A stretch of 64,000 bases of DNA from Bradyrhizobium diversitatis (lineage in GTDB: Bacteria > Pseudomonadota > Alphaproteobacteria > Rhizobiales > Xanthobacteraceae): NCBI RefSeq assembly GCF_016031635.1, contig NZ_JACEGD010000003.1, forward strand, positions 62,001-126,000, given 5' to 3'. Below are positions 1-9,485 of the stretch, piece by piece; the stretch's first letter is position 1, and each line of letters opens with the position of its first letter. A model generated the notes under the pieces. The model ran no database searches, was not told the origin of the DNA, and was given only the letters and a program-made list of their open reading frames with translations. Made by a program: the position numbers and the translations under genes.

Positions 1-396
1 GCCGAGATGGGCTTCCGCGGTCTCCTTCATCTTCTGCAGGATGAACGCCGAGACCTGCGAGGGCGAGTAGGTCTGGCCGTCGGCCTCGACCCAGGCGTCG
101 CCGTTGGAGGCTTTCACGATCTTGTACGGGACGAGCTTCTTGTCCTTCTCGACCATCGGATCGTCGTAGCGGCGGCCGATGAGGCGCTTCACTGCGAAGA
201 AGGTACGCTCGGGATTGGTGACGGCCTGGCGCTTGGCCGGCTGGCCGACGAGGCGCTCACCGTCGTCCGTCACGGCGACGATCGAAGGCGTCGTGCGCAT
301 GCCTTCGGAATTCTCGATGACTTTCGCGTTCTTGCCATCCATCACGGCGACGCACGAATTCGTGGTGCCGAGGTCGATCCCAATGACCTTTCCCAT
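1..396 (-). CDS. dnaK: Chaperone protein DnaK (Hsp70), N-terminal part, truncated by the window edge
   Basis: The minus strand encodes the first 132 residues of Hsp70, the ATP-driven cytoplasmic chaperone that works with DnaJ and GrpE. The N-terminus reads [20 protein letters not shown]. It contains the phosphate-binding IDLGTTNS loop of the actin-like ATPase fold at residues 7-14, followed by the family segments TPSIVAVT and [10 protein letters not shown]. The ATG is at 394-396, and the rest of the gene lies left of the window. A heat-shock-type promoter sits about 100 bp upstream. grpE and hrcA lie nearby on the same strand, separated from dnaK by an unrelated plus-strand gene. Confidence 0.97.
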
Positions 397-498
397 GGTC
401 CTGATACCCTTCTTTTTGCGGCAGGTTGGCTGGGCCCAGAAGGCACCCGAACCGAAACCCCCTAAGATCAAACATCCGCGATATTGCGATGATTGAGG

Positions 499-529
499 CT
501 CATATAGGAGGGGGGGAGGGGCCCGCAAG
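499..529 (-). promoter_or_regulatory. Predicted RpoH (sigma-32) promoter of dnaK
   Basis: On the minus strand a CTTG -35 element (complement of 526-529) is followed by 17 nt and then CCTATATGAG (complement of 499-508). This matches the alphaproteobacterial heat-shock pattern CTTG-N17/18-CyTATnTnnG at every specified position. It lies about 100 bp upstream of the dnaK ATG, which leaves a long 5' leader. The match is seen directly; its use by RpoH is inferred. Confidence 0.7.
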
Positions 530-637
530 GACCGAAGCTACGTTTCTGCCGCGAAAACATTGGGTTTTGAAAGATGATGTCGGGCTCAGCCGCCCTTGCG
601 GGTGTGGAATTATTAACAGGTTCGGGCCTCGGCAAGC

Positions 638-677
638 CCCTGCCACCCGCAACAGGCCCTGCCCTGTTGCGGCAGGG
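638..677. other. Strong two-part hairpin in the dnaK upstream region
   Basis: The 394-bp gap between dnaK and the next gene (397-790) contains the dnaK promoter and this inverted repeat. CCCTGCC (638-644) pairs with GGCAGGG (671-677), and inside it GCAACAGG (649-656) pairs with CCTGTTGC (663-670) around a 6-nt loop. There is no T tract on either side, so a simple intrinsic terminator is unlikely. Its role is unknown. I see nothing else supportable in the gap. Confidence 0.5.
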
Positions 678-790
678 CCAAACCCGCTAAAAGGCGAACC
701 GGCCGGACAGCCGGCGCAACTGCTTCGCGCGACAAAGCGGCCCGGCGGCCGACCATCGAACGGCCTCAATGTGAACCAATCAGAGTGCCC

Positions 791-1732
791 ATGAAGCTGA
801 TCCGCCCCCTCGCCGCGCTGGCCCTCCTCGCCGTAACAGTGTTTCCGGCCCTTGCCGCCGACGCCGTTTTCCCACCTGGCTTGCGCCTCGGCATGGTGCC
901 GCTGATCGGCCTCAGCACCGCCAAGACCTTTCCGGGCTTCGAGAGCGAGGATGGCAGTGTCAAGGTACTGGTCACCGAGCTGCCGCCGGCGGCCTATGGC
1001 GAGGTCGTGAGCGCCTTCAATGCCAATCCCGCCGGGACCAATGGCGTCACGCAGGACAAGATCGAGACCCCCGCGGGCCTCGCCTATTTCACCACCGAAA
1101 GCGGCAAGGCCGGCGATACCCCGGTGAAGCGCTATTCGATGATCGTGCCCGGCGCCGGCTTCTCCGGCTATGTCGCGGTGCAGATCCCGGAGAATGCGAC
1201 CAAGATCTACACGGATGAAGCGGTGCGGCAGATGTTTGCGAGCACAGTCACCCGCAGGCAGGTCTCGGCTGAAGAGCAGATCGCGCTGATGCCGTTCAAG
1301 ATCACCGATCTCGCCAACTTCAAGGACATCCGAACGCTCGCGCCGGGCAGCAGCATCATCCTCGCCGACGGCGATGAGAGCACGGGTTACGAGTCGAAGC
1401 CGTTCATGATTCTCGGCGTGATCGGCGCCACCCCGCAGCAGGCCGACGACCGCGCCCGCTTCGCCCAGGAGGCGGCGCTCCAGATTCCCGGCGTGCGCGA
1501 GTCGCGCATCACCATGTCCGAGCCGATTCGCATCAACGGCCAGCAGGGTTTCGAGACCCGGATCGACGGCGTCAGCGGCAAGGACAAGATCCCTGTGACC
1601 GTGGTGCAGTGGATCCGCTTCTCGACTGGCGGCGCATCATTGCGCATCATCGCCAGCGCCCCACGCGACCAGTGGCTGCCCGCCTTCACCCGCTTTCGCG
1701 CCGTTCGCGACGGCATCCAGCCGAAGGGATAG
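791..1732 (+). CDS. Uncharacterised exported protein
   Basis: This 313-residue protein begins MKLIRPLAALALLAVTVFPALAAD, a clear Sec signal peptide (residues 1-22, AxA cleavage site), so it is probably periplasmic. The mature part is a soluble alpha/beta-looking chain with no transmembrane segment and no motif that I recognise. A GTG two codons upstream (785) is an alternative start; the ATG at 791 gives the cleaner signal peptide. It is a single gene, convergent with grpE and lying between dnaK and grpE. The function is unknown. It looks like a genus-level conserved hypothetical, which is an inference from its ordinary codon usage and position. Confidence 0.8.
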   Translation: MKLIRPLAALALLAVTVFPALAADAVFPPGLRLGMVPLIGLSTAKTFPGFESEDGSVKVLVTELPPAAYGEVVSAFNANPAGTNGVTQDKIETPAGLAYFTTESGKAGDTPVKRYSMIVPGAGFSGYVAVQIPENATKIYTDEAVRQMFASTVTRRQVSAEEQIALMPFKITDLANFKDIRTLAPGSSIILADGDESTGYESKPFMILGVIGATPQQADDRARFAQEAALQIPGVRESRITMSEPIRINGQQGFETRIDGVSGKDKIPVTVVQWIRFSTGGASLRIIASAPRDQWLPAFTRFRAVRDGIQPKG

Positions 1733-1861
1733 CTGCATCCGCAAGCGAGATGCGCTCCCTCCCTCGCTTGCTTGCGGGAGGCTTGGAGAGCGCTGTCTCA
1801 CCAGCGAAGACTCTCCCAGAGGAGAGCCTCAACCGGCCGCTTTGCGCACCATGAGGATCGA

Positions 1862-2479
1862 TCAGTTCGGCGCGCCATTCGATTCATTGTTGTTGGCAGC
1901 GGGAGTTGCCTTCGCACCGCCCTTGGCGACACCGACCAGCGCCGGGCGCAGCACGCGCTCGCCGATGGTGTAGCCGGCCTGCATAACCTGCACCACGGTG
2001 CCTGACGGCACCGACGCATCGGGCACTTCGTACATCGCCTGGTGGAAATTCGGGTCGAACTTCTGGCCCTGCGGATCGAGCTTCTTCACGCCATGCTTCT
2101 CGAGCGCGCTGTGCAGCGAGCGCTCGGTCAACTCGACACCCTCGATCAGCGCCGTGAGGCCGGGATCGGCCGCAGCACGCGCTTCGGCCGGAACGGCATC
2201 GAGCGCACGCTGGAGATTGTCGGCGATGTCCAGCACGTCGCGGGCAAAGCCGGTGATGCCGTAGAGGCGCGCGTCGGCGATCTCCTTCGTGGTGCGCTTG
2301 CGCAGATTCTCCATCTCGGCCAGCGTCCGCAGCATGCGGTCGCGCGCCTCGGCCGCTTCCTTCTGCAACGTTTCGACCGAGCCCGGCTCGGGATCGTCGG
2401 GCATGATGTAGGGCTTTGACACCACGGGCTCGGGCGTCGGCGCGGTCGTGTCTTCGGGTTGCCGGTCTCGATCGGTCAT
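1862..2479 (-). CDS. grpE: Nucleotide exchange factor GrpE
   Basis: GrpE is the dimeric cytoplasmic co-chaperone that releases ADP from DnaK. The 205-residue product has an acidic, disordered N-terminus and then a long coiled-coil helix (roughly residues 38-90, including [20 protein letters not shown]). A beta-rich C-terminal head follows, with HQAMYEV and the signature [20 protein letters not shown]. The length is usual for alphaproteobacterial GrpE. It lies 96 bp downstream of hrcA on the same strand, so the two are probably co-transcribed as in many rhizobia. Confidence 0.97.
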   Translation of the reverse strand: MTDRDRQPEDTTAPTPEPVVSKPYIMPDDPEPGSVETLQKEAAEARDRMLRTLAEMENLRKRTTKEIADARLYGITGFARDVLDIADNLQRALDAVPAEARAAADPGLTALIEGVELTERSLHSALEKHGVKKLDPQGQKFDPNFHQAMYEVPDASVPSGTVVQVMQAGYTIGERVLRPALVGVAKGGAKATPAANNNESNGAPN

Positions 2480-2575
2480 CGGCTCTAATCTCGAACTCGT
2501 TTCCAGGGATTGTTGGCCCGGATATCGTGCCTTAGCTTGCGAAAATCAAGCGCCTGTGATCGGAGGAGGCGCCGG

Positions 2576-3664
2576 TCAGCCCCCCAAGAGGCGGCTGACG
2601 ATGCGGGCGGCGTAGTCCACGGTCGTGATCACGCGGGCATAATTCAGCCGCGTCGGCCCGATCACGCCGAGAACGCCGACGATGTGGCCGGCGGCATCCC
2701 GATAGGGCGAGATGATGGTGGAGGACCCCGACAGCGAGAACAGCTTGTTCTCGCTGCCGATGAAGATGCGCACGCCCTCGGCGGTCTCGGCGCGGCCGAG
2801 CAGGTCGATCACACCGCGCTTGGTCTCGAGGTCGTCGAACAACAGGCGAACGCGCTCCAGATCCTCCAGCGCATGCAGATCTTCGAGCAGATTGGCATGG
2901 CCGCGGACGATGAGCTGGCGATCCTCGTTCTCGCCGCCGGACCAGCTGGCGATGCCGGCCGAGATAACTTTCTGCGTCAGCTGATCGAGTTCGGCACGGG
3001 CCTCTCCAAGGGCCGTCTCAAGCTCGAGCCGCGCCTCGGCCAGGGTGCGGCCGCGGATCCGCGCATTGAGGAAATTCCCGGCTTCGGTGAGCGCCGAGGA
3101 GGGAACCCCGGGCGGCAGCGCCAGCACGCGGTTTTCCACCTGGCCGTCCTCGCCGACGAGGATGACCAGCGCTTTCTCGGGTTCCAGGCGGACGAATTCG
3201 ATGTGCTTCAGCCGCGCATTGGATTTTGGCGTCAACACGACGGCGGCGGCCCGGGTGAGGCCGGAGAGCCGCATCAAGGCCTCGTCCAGCGCCGCCTCGA
3301 CCGACTGCGCCTCGCCGACCGAGGAGAGCTGGCTCTGGATCGACTGCCGCTCGGCCTCGTTGAGGTCGCCGACCTGCATCAGGGCATCGACGAAGAAGCG
3401 CAGGCCGAGTTCCGTCGGCAACCGGCCGGCGGAGGTGTGCGGGGCATAGATCAGGCCGAGCTGTTCCAGATCCGCCATGACGTTACGGACCGAGGCCGGC
3501 GACAGCGGCATGGCGATCAGGCGGGAAATGTTACGCGAGCCGACAGGCTCGCCGGTCGCGAGGTAGCTTTCGACAATCTGACGAAAGATGTCGCGGGAAC
3601 GCTCGTTGAGCTGGGCAAGGCCTGCGCGCGGCGCGATCAGATGGATCGGATCGTGATGGGCCAC
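2576..3664 (-). CDS. hrcA: Heat-inducible transcription repressor HrcA
   Basis: HrcA represses CIRCE-controlled heat-shock genes, usually groESL. The 362-residue protein opens with a winged helix (about residues 18-85) containing [20 protein letters not shown] and [20 protein letters not shown]. It is followed by the GAF-like and dimerisation parts typical of the family. The expected order hrcA-grpE is present. No CIRCE element is apparent next to hrcA itself, so its main target is probably a groESL operon outside this window. The gene is divergent from rph across a 168-bp gap. Confidence 0.96.
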   Translation of the reverse strand: MAHHDPIHLIAPRAGLAQLNERSRDIFRQIVESYLATGEPVGSRNISRLIAMPLSPASVRNVMADLEQLGLIYAPHTSAGRLPTELGLRFFVDALMQVGDLNEAERQSIQSQLSSVGEAQSVEAALDEALMRLSGLTRAAAVVLTPKSNARLKHIEFVRLEPEKALVILVGEDGQVENRVLALPPGVPSSALTEAGNFLNARIRGRTLAEARLELETALGEARAELDQLTQKVISAGIASWSGGENEDRQLIVRGHANLLEDLHALEDLERVRLLFDDLETKRGVIDLLGRAETAEGVRIFIGSENKLFSLSGSSTIISPYRDAAGHIVGVLGVIGPTRLNYARVITTVDYAARIVSRLLGG

Positions 3665-3832
3665 AGACGGTAACTCCTCTCAGATACTCGTAATTTGTCT
3701 ATCCCGGGCACTTCTGACAAGCGTGGTGTTTGCGGCCGCGAAATCAGGGGGTGAAAAAGCCTTGCCGCCCATCCCCGCCGCACCTACAAGCACCGCGAGC
3801 AGCCTTTTCCCGTGAGTTTTGGAGGATTTCCC

Positions 3833-4546
3833 ATGCGGCCAAGCCGCCGTGCGCCCGACGAATTGCGCCCCGTGACGCTGGAGCGCGGCGTGGTGAAATA
3901 TGCGGAAGGTTCGTGCCTGGTGAAATTCGGCGACACCCATGTGCTGGTCACCGCCACGCTGGAGGACCGCCTGCCGCCGTGGCTGAAGGGCCAGGGCCGC
4001 GGCTGGGTCACCGCCGAATACGGCATGCTGCCGCGCGCGACCTCGGAACGGACCCGCCGCGAGGCCTCCGCCGGCAAGCAGAGCGGCCGCACCGTCGAGA
4101 TCCAGCGCCTGATCGGCCGCTCGCTCCGCACCATCATCAATCTCGAAGCGCTCGGCGAGCGCCAGATCACGGTCGATTGCGACGTGCTCCAGGCCGACGG
4201 CGGCACGCGCACGGCCTCGATCACGGGCGCCTGGGTCGCACTCGCCGACTGCGTCAACTGGATGAAGGCGCGGAACATGGTCAAGGCCAACGTGCTGCGC
4301 GACAACGTCGCCGCGATCTCCTGCGGCATCTACAACGGCACGCCGGTGCTCGACCTCGACTACGCCGAGGATTCCGAGGCCGAGACCGACGCCAATTTCG
4401 TCATGACCGGCGATGGCCGCATCATCGAGGTGCAGGGCACCGCGGAACGCGAGCCGTTCACCGAAGCCGAGCTGCTGGCGCTGATGGCGCTGGCCCGCAA
4501 GGGCGTCGCGCGTCTGGTGGACTTGCAGAAACTAGCTGTGGCGTAG
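3833..4546 (+). CDS. rph: Ribonuclease PH
   Basis: RNase PH is a phosphate-dependent 3'-5' exoribonuclease that trims tRNA 3' ends. The product is 237 residues, close to the usual 238. It carries the family blocks [35 protein letters not shown] and [21 protein letters not shown] chose the ATG at 3833 because a GGAGGA ribosome-binding site lies just upstream and MRPSGR-like starts are conserved; an in-frame GTG at 3812 would add seven unlikely residues. It is first in the compact run rph-rdgB-hemW. Confidence 0.97.
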   Translation: MRPSRRAPDELRPVTLERGVVKYAEGSCLVKFGDTHVLVTATLEDRLPPWLKGQGRGWVTAEYGMLPRATSERTRREASAGKQSGRTVEIQRLIGRSLRTIINLEALGERQITVDCDVLQADGGTRTASITGAWVALADCVNWMKARNMVKANVLRDNVAAISCGIYNGTPVLDLDYAEDSEAETDANFVMTGDGRIIEVQGTAEREPFTEAELLALMALARKGVARLVDLQKLAVA

Positions 4547-4556
4547 TCAATAAGCC

Positions 4557-5192
4557 ATGCACCGCCGAATCACGGACAAGCTGGTCATCGCCACCCACAA
4601 TCCCGGCAAGCTCGCCGAGATGCGGGAGCTGCTTGCGCCGTACGGCATCGAGGCGGTGTCGGCGGGAGAGCTCGGCCTGTCCGAGCCGGACGAGACCGGC
4701 AGCGATTTCCGCAGCAACGCCGCGATCAAGGCGATCGCGGCGGCGCAAGCAGCCAGGCTTCCCGCCTTCGCCGATGATTCCGGCATCGTGGTCGATGCGC
4801 TCGACGGCGCGCCCGGCATCTACAGCGCGCGCTGGGCCGGCCCTTCCAAGGATTTCAACGCGGCGATGGCGCAGATCGAGCGCCTGTTGCAGGAGCGCGG
4901 CGCCACCACGCCAGACAAGCGCAGGGCGCATTTCGTCTCGGCACTCTGCGTCGCCTGGCCCGACGATCACCTCGAACAGGTCGAGGCGCGCGTCGACGGC
5001 ACGCTGGTCTGGCCGCCGCGCGGGACTGCCGGCTTCGGCTACGACCCGATGTTCCTGCCCGACGGCCACAACCGCACCTTCGGCGAGATGGAGAGCATCG
5101 AGAAGCACGGCCTGCCGCCGCTCGGGCTCGGCCTGTCGCACCGCGCCCGCGCCTTCGTGAAACTGGCGGAGATCTGCCTTGAGCCGCGCTAG
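4557..5192 (+). CDS. rdgB: XTP/dITP pyrophosphatase (non-canonical purine NTPase)
   Basis: This Ham1/RdgB enzyme hydrolyses dITP, XTP and ITP to monophosphates and so keeps deaminated purines out of DNA and RNA. In its 211 residues I see the substrate-binding THNPGK at residues 13-18, the FADDSG metal site at 71-76, and FGYDPMFLP and LSHRARA near the C-terminus. It starts 10 bp after rph, and its last 14 bp overlap the annotated start of hemW, suggesting one transcript. The 3' end runs into a dispersed repeat that also covers the hemW start. Confidence 0.96.
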   Translation: MHRRITDKLVIATHNPGKLAEMRELLAPYGIEAVSAGELGLSEPDETGSDFRSNAAIKAIAAAQAARLPAFADDSGIVVDALDGAPGIYSARWAGPSKDFNAAMAQIERLLQERGATTPDKRRAHFVSALCVAWPDDHLEQVEARVDGTLVWPPRGTAGFGYDPMFLPDGHNRTFGEMESIEKHGLPPLGLGLSHRARAFVKLAEICLEPR

Positions 5193-6393
5193 AGCGTTTT
5201 CGAGCGAAGTGGACACCGGTTCGCGCCAGGACAACGCGTCAAAACAGGAATCTAAAGCCTTTGGCGTCTACGTGCACTGGCCGTTCTGCCTGTCGAAGTG
5301 CCCCTATTGCGACTTCAACAGCCACGTTCGCCACGCCGCGATCGACGAGGCGCGCTTCGCTTCCGCCTTCGCGCGAGAGATCGCAACCACCGCAGAGCGT
5401 GCGCCGGGCCGCGAGGTCACCTCGATCTTCCTCGGTGGCGGCACGCCCTCCCTGATGCAGCCCGCAACGGTCGGCGCCGTGCTCGATGCGATCGGCCAGC
5501 ACTGGACCGTCGCAGGCGATGTCGAAGTCACGCTGGAGGCGAACCCGACCAGCGTCGAGGCCACGCGCTTCGCCGGCTATCGCACTGCCGGCGTCAACCG
5601 CGTCTCGCTTGGCGTGCAGGCGCTCGACGATGCCTCGCTGAAGGCGCTCGGCCGCATGCACAGCGCGCGCGAGGCGCTCGATGCGGTCGCCATCGCACGC
5701 CGCTCGTTCGACCGCTATTCGTTCGACCTGATCTACGCCCGTCCCGACCAGACGCCGGCGATGTGGGCCGACGAGTTGCGTCTCGCAATCGATGAGGCGG
5801 CCGAGCATCTGTCGCTCTATCAATTGACGATCGAGGAAGGCACGCCGTTCTTCGGCCTGCACCAGGCCGGCAAATTGAAGACGCCGGATGAAGCGGTCGC
5901 GCGCGCTCTCTACGACGTCACGCAGGAGACCTGCGACAGACTGGGTCTGCCCGCCTACGAGATCTCCAATCACGCCCGGCGCGGCGCCGAGTGCCGGCAC
6001 AATCTGGTGTACTGGCGCGGCGAGGAATATGCCGGCATCGGCCCCGGCGCGCACGGCCGCCTCGACATCGACGGCGTGCGCCACGCCACCGCCACCGAGA
6101 AGCGTCCCGAGGCCTGGCTGCTGCGCGTCGAAACCAACGGCCACGGCGTCGTCACCGACGAGCTCCTCAACAGCGAAGAGCGCGCCGACGAATTCCTGCT
6201 GATGGGATTGCGCCTCGCCGAGGGCATCGACCCCGAGCGCTACAAAGCACTCGCGGGCCGCCCGCTCGACCCCCGCCGCATCGCGCTGCTGCGCGAGGAA
6301 GGCGCGATCACGGTGGACCCGACGGGCCGCCTGCGCGTGACCAGCAGCGGATTTCCGGTGCTGGATGCCGTGGTCGCGGATCTGGCGGCGTAA
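5179..6393 (+). CDS. hemW: Radical SAM heme chaperone HemW (HemN-like)
   Basis: HemW is a cytoplasmic radical-SAM protein that binds heme and is thought to deliver it to respiratory enzymes. It was often annotated as oxygen-independent coproporphyrinogen III oxidase. The cluster motif C-x3-C-x2-C lies at residues 37, 41 and 44 ([16 protein letters not shown]), and GGGTPS follows. The length of 404 is usual. The N-terminal 26 residues are encoded by a dispersed repeat. The only in-frame starts are TTG at 5179 and GTG at 5209, both at or inside the repeat, so the true start is uncertain. Confidence 0.93.
   Translation: MSRARAFSSEVDTGSRQDNASKQESKAFGVYVHWPFCLSKCPYCDFNSHVRHAAIDEARFASAFAREIATTAERAPGREVTSIFLGGGTPSLMQPATVGAVLDAIGQHWTVAGDVEVTLEANPTSVEATRFAGYRTAGVNRVSLGVQALDDASLKALGRMHSAREALDAVAIARRSFDRYSFDLIYARPDQTPAMWADELRLAIDEAAEHLSLYQLTIEEGTPFFGLHQAGKLKTPDEAVARALYDVTQETCDRLGLPAYEISNHARRGAECRHNLVYWRGEEYAGIGPGAHGRLDIDGVRHATATEKRPEAWLLRVETNGHGVVTDELLNSEERADEFLLMGLRLAEGIDPERYKALAGRPLDPRRIALLREEGAITVDPTGRLRVTSSGFPVLDAVVADLAA
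5189..5258 (+). repeat. Dispersed rhizobial palindromic repeat overlapping the hemW 5' end
   Basis: The stretch beginning AGAGCGTTTTCGAGCGAAG and ending near AATCTAAAGC resembles a very common short repeat that I recall from Bradyrhizobium and related genomes. That repeat contains GCGTTTTCGAGCGAAGTGGA, then CCGGTTCGCG, then AACGCGTCAAAACA. Here it covers the rdgB stop codon and the first codons of hemW. The family assignment rests on memory of the consensus, not on an alignment. Confidence 0.7.
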
Positions 6394-6402
6394 CAATTCT
6401 TC

Positions 6403-6543
6403 GCCTCCCCGCTTGCGGGGAGAGGCCCGAATGCGCGCAACGCGCGGATTCCGGGTGAGGGGGACTCTCCACGAATCCAACTCTCACCGTCTCCGCGGAG
6501 ACTCCCCTCACCCCAACCCTCTCCCCGCAAGCGGGGCGAGGGA
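6403..6543. repeat. Palindromic intergenic repeat between hemW and the LpoA-like gene
   Basis: The gap between these convergent genes is filled by a composite inverted repeat. An outer hairpin with CCCCGCTTGCGGGG lies at the left, and its counterpart CCCCGCAAGCGGGG lies at the right. Inner complementary arms are GGGTGAGGGGGACTC and GACTCCCCTCACCC. A shorter relative of the hairpin occurs at 34816-34837. It could end transcription from both sides. Confidence 0.65.
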
Positions 6544-6553
6544 GCACATCTCG

Positions 6554-7786
6554 CTACGCCCCAAAACTCTTCGGCGAGCCCGCAACCGCAACGCCGCCGC
6601 CCTGCGTCACCTTCATCACCGCGAGGCCGCGTTCATTGGTGCCGTCCGCGCGGAAGCGGAACAGGCCGTCGATGCCGGCAAAGCCGGAGGGGTTGGTGAG
6701 CACGTCGGACGAAAAGCGCGTCGTACCCTGTGTGCGCGCCAGCGCAGCGACGAGCGCGACGGCGTCATAAGCGAGCGTCGCGGTGCGGATCGGCTCGGCG
6801 CCGTATTTGGTGCGATAGCGGCCGGAGAAGGCGCGGAAGCCGGCCGGGTCGGGCGCGGCGTAAAGCCCGCCCTGAAGCGCGGCGCTGGCATAGACGCGCG
6901 GATTGTCCCACAGGCCGGTGCCGAGCAGCTGGATGTTGCGCAGATTGGCACCTGCGGCCGTCATCGCATCCGCCACTGAGACCACCGCATCGCCGTCATC
7001 GGCAATGAACAGCGCGTCCGCGCTGCCGAGCTGCTGCGCCACGGTGCGTGCCGGCGTGGCGCGATCGGCGCCGTATTTCTCGAAGGCGACGATGCGCCCG
7101 CCGCGCCGCGGCGCCGCCGCCTTCACCGCGGCCTCGACGACATTGCCGTAGGCGTTGTCGGGCACCAGCACGGCGAAAGAGCGCTTTCCGATGCTGGCGG
7201 AATATTCGACGATGCGGTTGACGTCGGACTCCGGCAGGAACGAGAGCAGATAGACGCCGCGCCCGGCGATGCTGGAATCGGTCGAGAACGCGATGACGGA
7301 AATGCCGCGCGTGCGCGCGACCTGCGCCACCGCCGGCACCGATTGCGCGAACAGCGGCCCGAGGATGATCTCGGCGCCTTCGTCGACCGCCTGCTGCGCG
7401 CCGGCTTGCGCGCCTTGCGGGCTGCCATTGTCGTCCTTGATCAGGAGCTGGATGTTCGGGTTCTGGAACTCGGCCAGCGCCATCTCGGCGGCGTTGCGCA
7501 TGGATTGCGCCGCGAGCCCGGCGTTACCGGCAGCTGAGAGCGGCAGGATCAGACCTACCTTCACGCCGCCGGTGCCGGCGGTCGTCGCCTGTTGCTGCGG
7601 ACCCGCCGGCTGGGCCGGCGGCGCGGAACTCGAGAACGGGTTGGAGAACTGGCTGAGACTCTGCTGCACGCCGGCGCAGGCCGACAGCAGGGGCGCACCG
7701 AGCAGCAGGCCGAGCGCGCTCCGACGGGTGGCCCCCGACGATCGGGATCCCGGAGCGAGAGACTTTGGATGACGCGGGCCCATCAT
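6554..7786 (-). CDS. Penicillin-binding protein activator (LpoA-like periplasmic-binding protein)
   Basis: The 410-residue product is a likely lipoprotein. After a basic N-terminus comes RRSALGLLLGAPLLSACAG, with a lipobox-like LLSAC, and then a Pro/Gln-rich linker. The rest is a type-1 periplasmic-binding fold (VGLILPLSAAGNAGLAAQSM, LGPLFAQSVPAVAQVA, AFSTDSSIAGRGVYLLSF). Alphaproteobacterial proteins of this type are annotated as LpoA-like activators of peptidoglycan synthases, but the fold also occurs in branched-chain amino-acid receptors. The ATG at 7786 was chosen; a GTG at 7825 is possible. It is divergent from rsmI. Confidence 0.85.
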   Translation of the reverse strand: MMGPRHPKSLAPGSRSSGATRRSALGLLLGAPLLSACAGVQQSLSQFSNPFSSSAPPAQPAGPQQQATTAGTGGVKVGLILPLSAAGNAGLAAQSMRNAAEMALAEFQNPNIQLLIKDDNGSPQGAQAGAQQAVDEGAEIILGPLFAQSVPAVAQVARTRGISVIAFSTDSSIAGRGVYLLSFLPESDVNRIVEYSASIGKRSFAVLVPDNAYGNVVEAAVKAAAPRRGGRIVAFEKYGADRATPARTVAQQLGSADALFIADDGDAVVSVADAMTAAGANLRNIQLLGTGLWDNPRVYASAALQGGLYAAPDPAGFRAFSGRYRTKYGAEPIRTATLAYDAVALVAALARTQGTTRFSSDVLTNPSGFAGIDGLFRFRADGTNERGLAVMKVTQGGGVAVAGSPKSFGA

Positions 7787-8136
7787 GGCAGCTTCTCTTC
7801 TGACCCGCCGTTGCCGGCCGGTCACGACATTCCTTCCGCGACACAGGCCGCGGACTCAGGCATATTGTCGGCAAACAGTTAACCAAAACAAAAGGATAAC
7901 AGCCGCTTAACGCGACCGCCCTCCCGTTCCGGCAGCCGTTCGCCGTCGCTCATCCAGCATCAAGGCGGCGTTTCCGTCGTGAATATGGCGCGATGGCCCT
8001 CATTCCCACTCGAGGTGATCCTGGCCGATCACATTCCCGTCCGTTCCTCGCCCCCCATATGGGCACGATCTTGGGCCCGATCTTTTTCGACCAGCCGGTT
8101 CCCAGCCCTGCGGATCGTGCCTAAGTTGGCTTCATT
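7787..8136. other. Intergenic region between the divergent LpoA-like gene and rsmI
   Basis: This 350-bp gap must hold the promoters of two divergent genes. An A-rich patch near 7875-7900 (AACCAAAACAAAAGGATAAC) is the only marked deviation from the GC-rich background. I see no convincing promoter pair, RNA gene or repeat. Confidence 0.4.
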
Positions 8137-9087
8137 ATGTGCGCAAAGCCGGCCCCGATAAATACGTCTGAAGCTCAAGACGCCGCCTCGCGCGGTTTCT
8201 CCATCGATGCCCATCGGCTCGCGGCGCCGAAGGCCGCGCCGGGTCTCTATCTGGTCGCGACACCCATCGGCAATCTCGGCGACATCACCCTGCGGGCGCT
8301 TCAGACGCTCGCCGGCGTCGATGTCATCGCCTGCGAGGACACCCGCATCACGCGCCGCCTGACCGAGCGCTATGCGATTGCAGCAACGCTCAAGCAATAT
8401 CACGAGCACAATGCGGAAGCGGCGCGTCCGAAGATTCTCGAGGCTCTGGCGCGAGGCGGCTCGGTCGCGCTGGTGTCGGACGCCGGCACGCCACTGATCT
8501 CCGATCCCGGCTTCAAGCTGGTGCGCGAGGTCTGCGCCGCCGGCCATCGGGTGCACGCGCTGCCCGGCCCGTCCTCGGTGCTGGCCGCGCTGTCCGTCGC
8601 CGCGCTGCCGACCGACCGCTTCTTCTTCGAGGGTTTCCTGCCGGCGAAATCCGCCGCGCGCCGCGCACGCCTCGCCGAGCTTGCGCGCGTCGACGCGACG
8701 CTGGTGATGTTCGAATCGGGCAACCGGATGCAGGCCACCTTGGACGATCTCGCGGAGATCATGGGCGATCGCGAGGCCGCGGTCTGCCGCGAGCTGACGA
8801 AGTTGCACGAGGAGGTCAGGCGTGCGCCGCTCGCCGAGCTCGCGCGGCAGGCCGATGCGCCCGAGACGCGCGGCGAGTTCGTTCTGGTGATCGGCCCGCC
8901 CGCAGCGGACGCCGACGTGCTGGAATCGGACGCGCTCGACGGACTCTTGCGCGAGCAGCTTGCCGCAAACAGCGTCAAGGATGCCGTGGCGCATGCGGTC
9001 GCACTGTCGGGCCGGCCGCGCCGCGAGGTCTATGCCCGTGCGCTGGAGCTCGCAAAGGATCTTCGGGGCGGCGATGGCGAAGACTGA
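8137..9087 (+). CDS. rsmI: 16S rRNA (cytidine(1402)-2'-O)-methyltransferase
   Basis: RsmI methylates the 2'-OH of C1402 in the decoding centre of 16S rRNA using S-adenosylmethionine. Family blocks are clear in the 316-residue protein: [19 protein letters not shown] (about 38-56), [18 protein letters not shown] and [12 protein letters not shown]. About 35 extra residues precede the conserved core, so the start could lie further downstream. Its 3' end overlaps yraN by 14 bp, a common rsmI-yraN-gshB order in rhizobia. Confidence 0.96.
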   Translation: MCAKPAPINTSEAQDAASRGFSIDAHRLAAPKAAPGLYLVATPIGNLGDITLRALQTLAGVDVIACEDTRITRRLTERYAIAATLKQYHEHNAEAARPKILEALARGGSVALVSDAGTPLISDPGFKLVREVCAAGHRVHALPGPSSVLAALSVAALPTDRFFFEGFLPAKSAARRARLAELARVDATLVMFESGNRMQATLDDLAEIMGDREAAVCRELTKLHEEVRRAPLAELARQADAPETRGEFVLVIGPPAADADVLESDALDGLLREQLAANSVKDAVAHAVALSGRPRREVYARALELAKDLRGGDGED

Positions 9088-9475
9088 GCCTCCCAGGGAA
9101 CCGAAGGTCGCCTCGCCCGAGCGCGTCGCCGCGTTCCGCACCGGCATTTCCGCGGAGAGCCGCGCCGCGGCCTATCTGATGGCCAAGGGCTACCGCATCC
9201 TCGCCAAACGCTACCGCACCCCGCATGGCGAGATCGACATCGTGGCGCGCCGCCGCAACCTGATCGCTTTCGTGGAGGTCAAGGCGCGGGCGAGCCTGGA
9301 CGACGCCGCTTTCGCCGTGACGCCGCGCCAGCAGCAGCGCATCATCGACGCCGCGCAAGGCTGGCTCGTAGCGCATCCCGAGCATGCCGAATTCGAATTG
9401 CGATTCGACGCGATGCTGATTGCGCCGCGCTCGCTTCCGCGCCATGTGTTGGCGGCATTCGACGCCTCGACCTGA
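9074..9475 (+). CDS. YraN family (UPF0102) nuclease-like protein
   Basis: This 133-residue protein belongs to the YraN/UPF0102 family, which has a restriction-endonuclease-like core. The catalytic-type pattern is visible as GEIDIVARR followed by FVEVKARA. The family is widely linked to rsmI and is of uncertain role, perhaps in DNA processing or repair. The ATG at 9074 overlaps the end of rsmI by 14 bp. The open frame extends further upstream, but that part is the shadow of rsmI. Confidence 0.93.
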   Translation: MAKTEPPREPKVASPERVAAFRTGISAESRAAAYLMAKGYRILAKRYRTPHGEIDIVARRRNLIAFVEVKARASLDDAAFAVTPRQQQRIIDAAQGWLVAHPEHAEFELRFDAMLIAPRSLPRHVLAAFDAST

Positions 9476-9485
9476 AAGGCAGATC

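Noticed and set aside
7..465. A plus-strand open frame of 152 codons across the dnaK region
   Set aside because: It is the antisense shadow of dnaK; the minus strand gives an unmistakable Hsp70 N-terminus.
1741..1850. Weak inverted repeats between the exported-protein gene and grpE
   Set aside because: The CTCTCCCAGAGGAGAG-like pairings are short and imperfect; not strong enough to list as a terminator.
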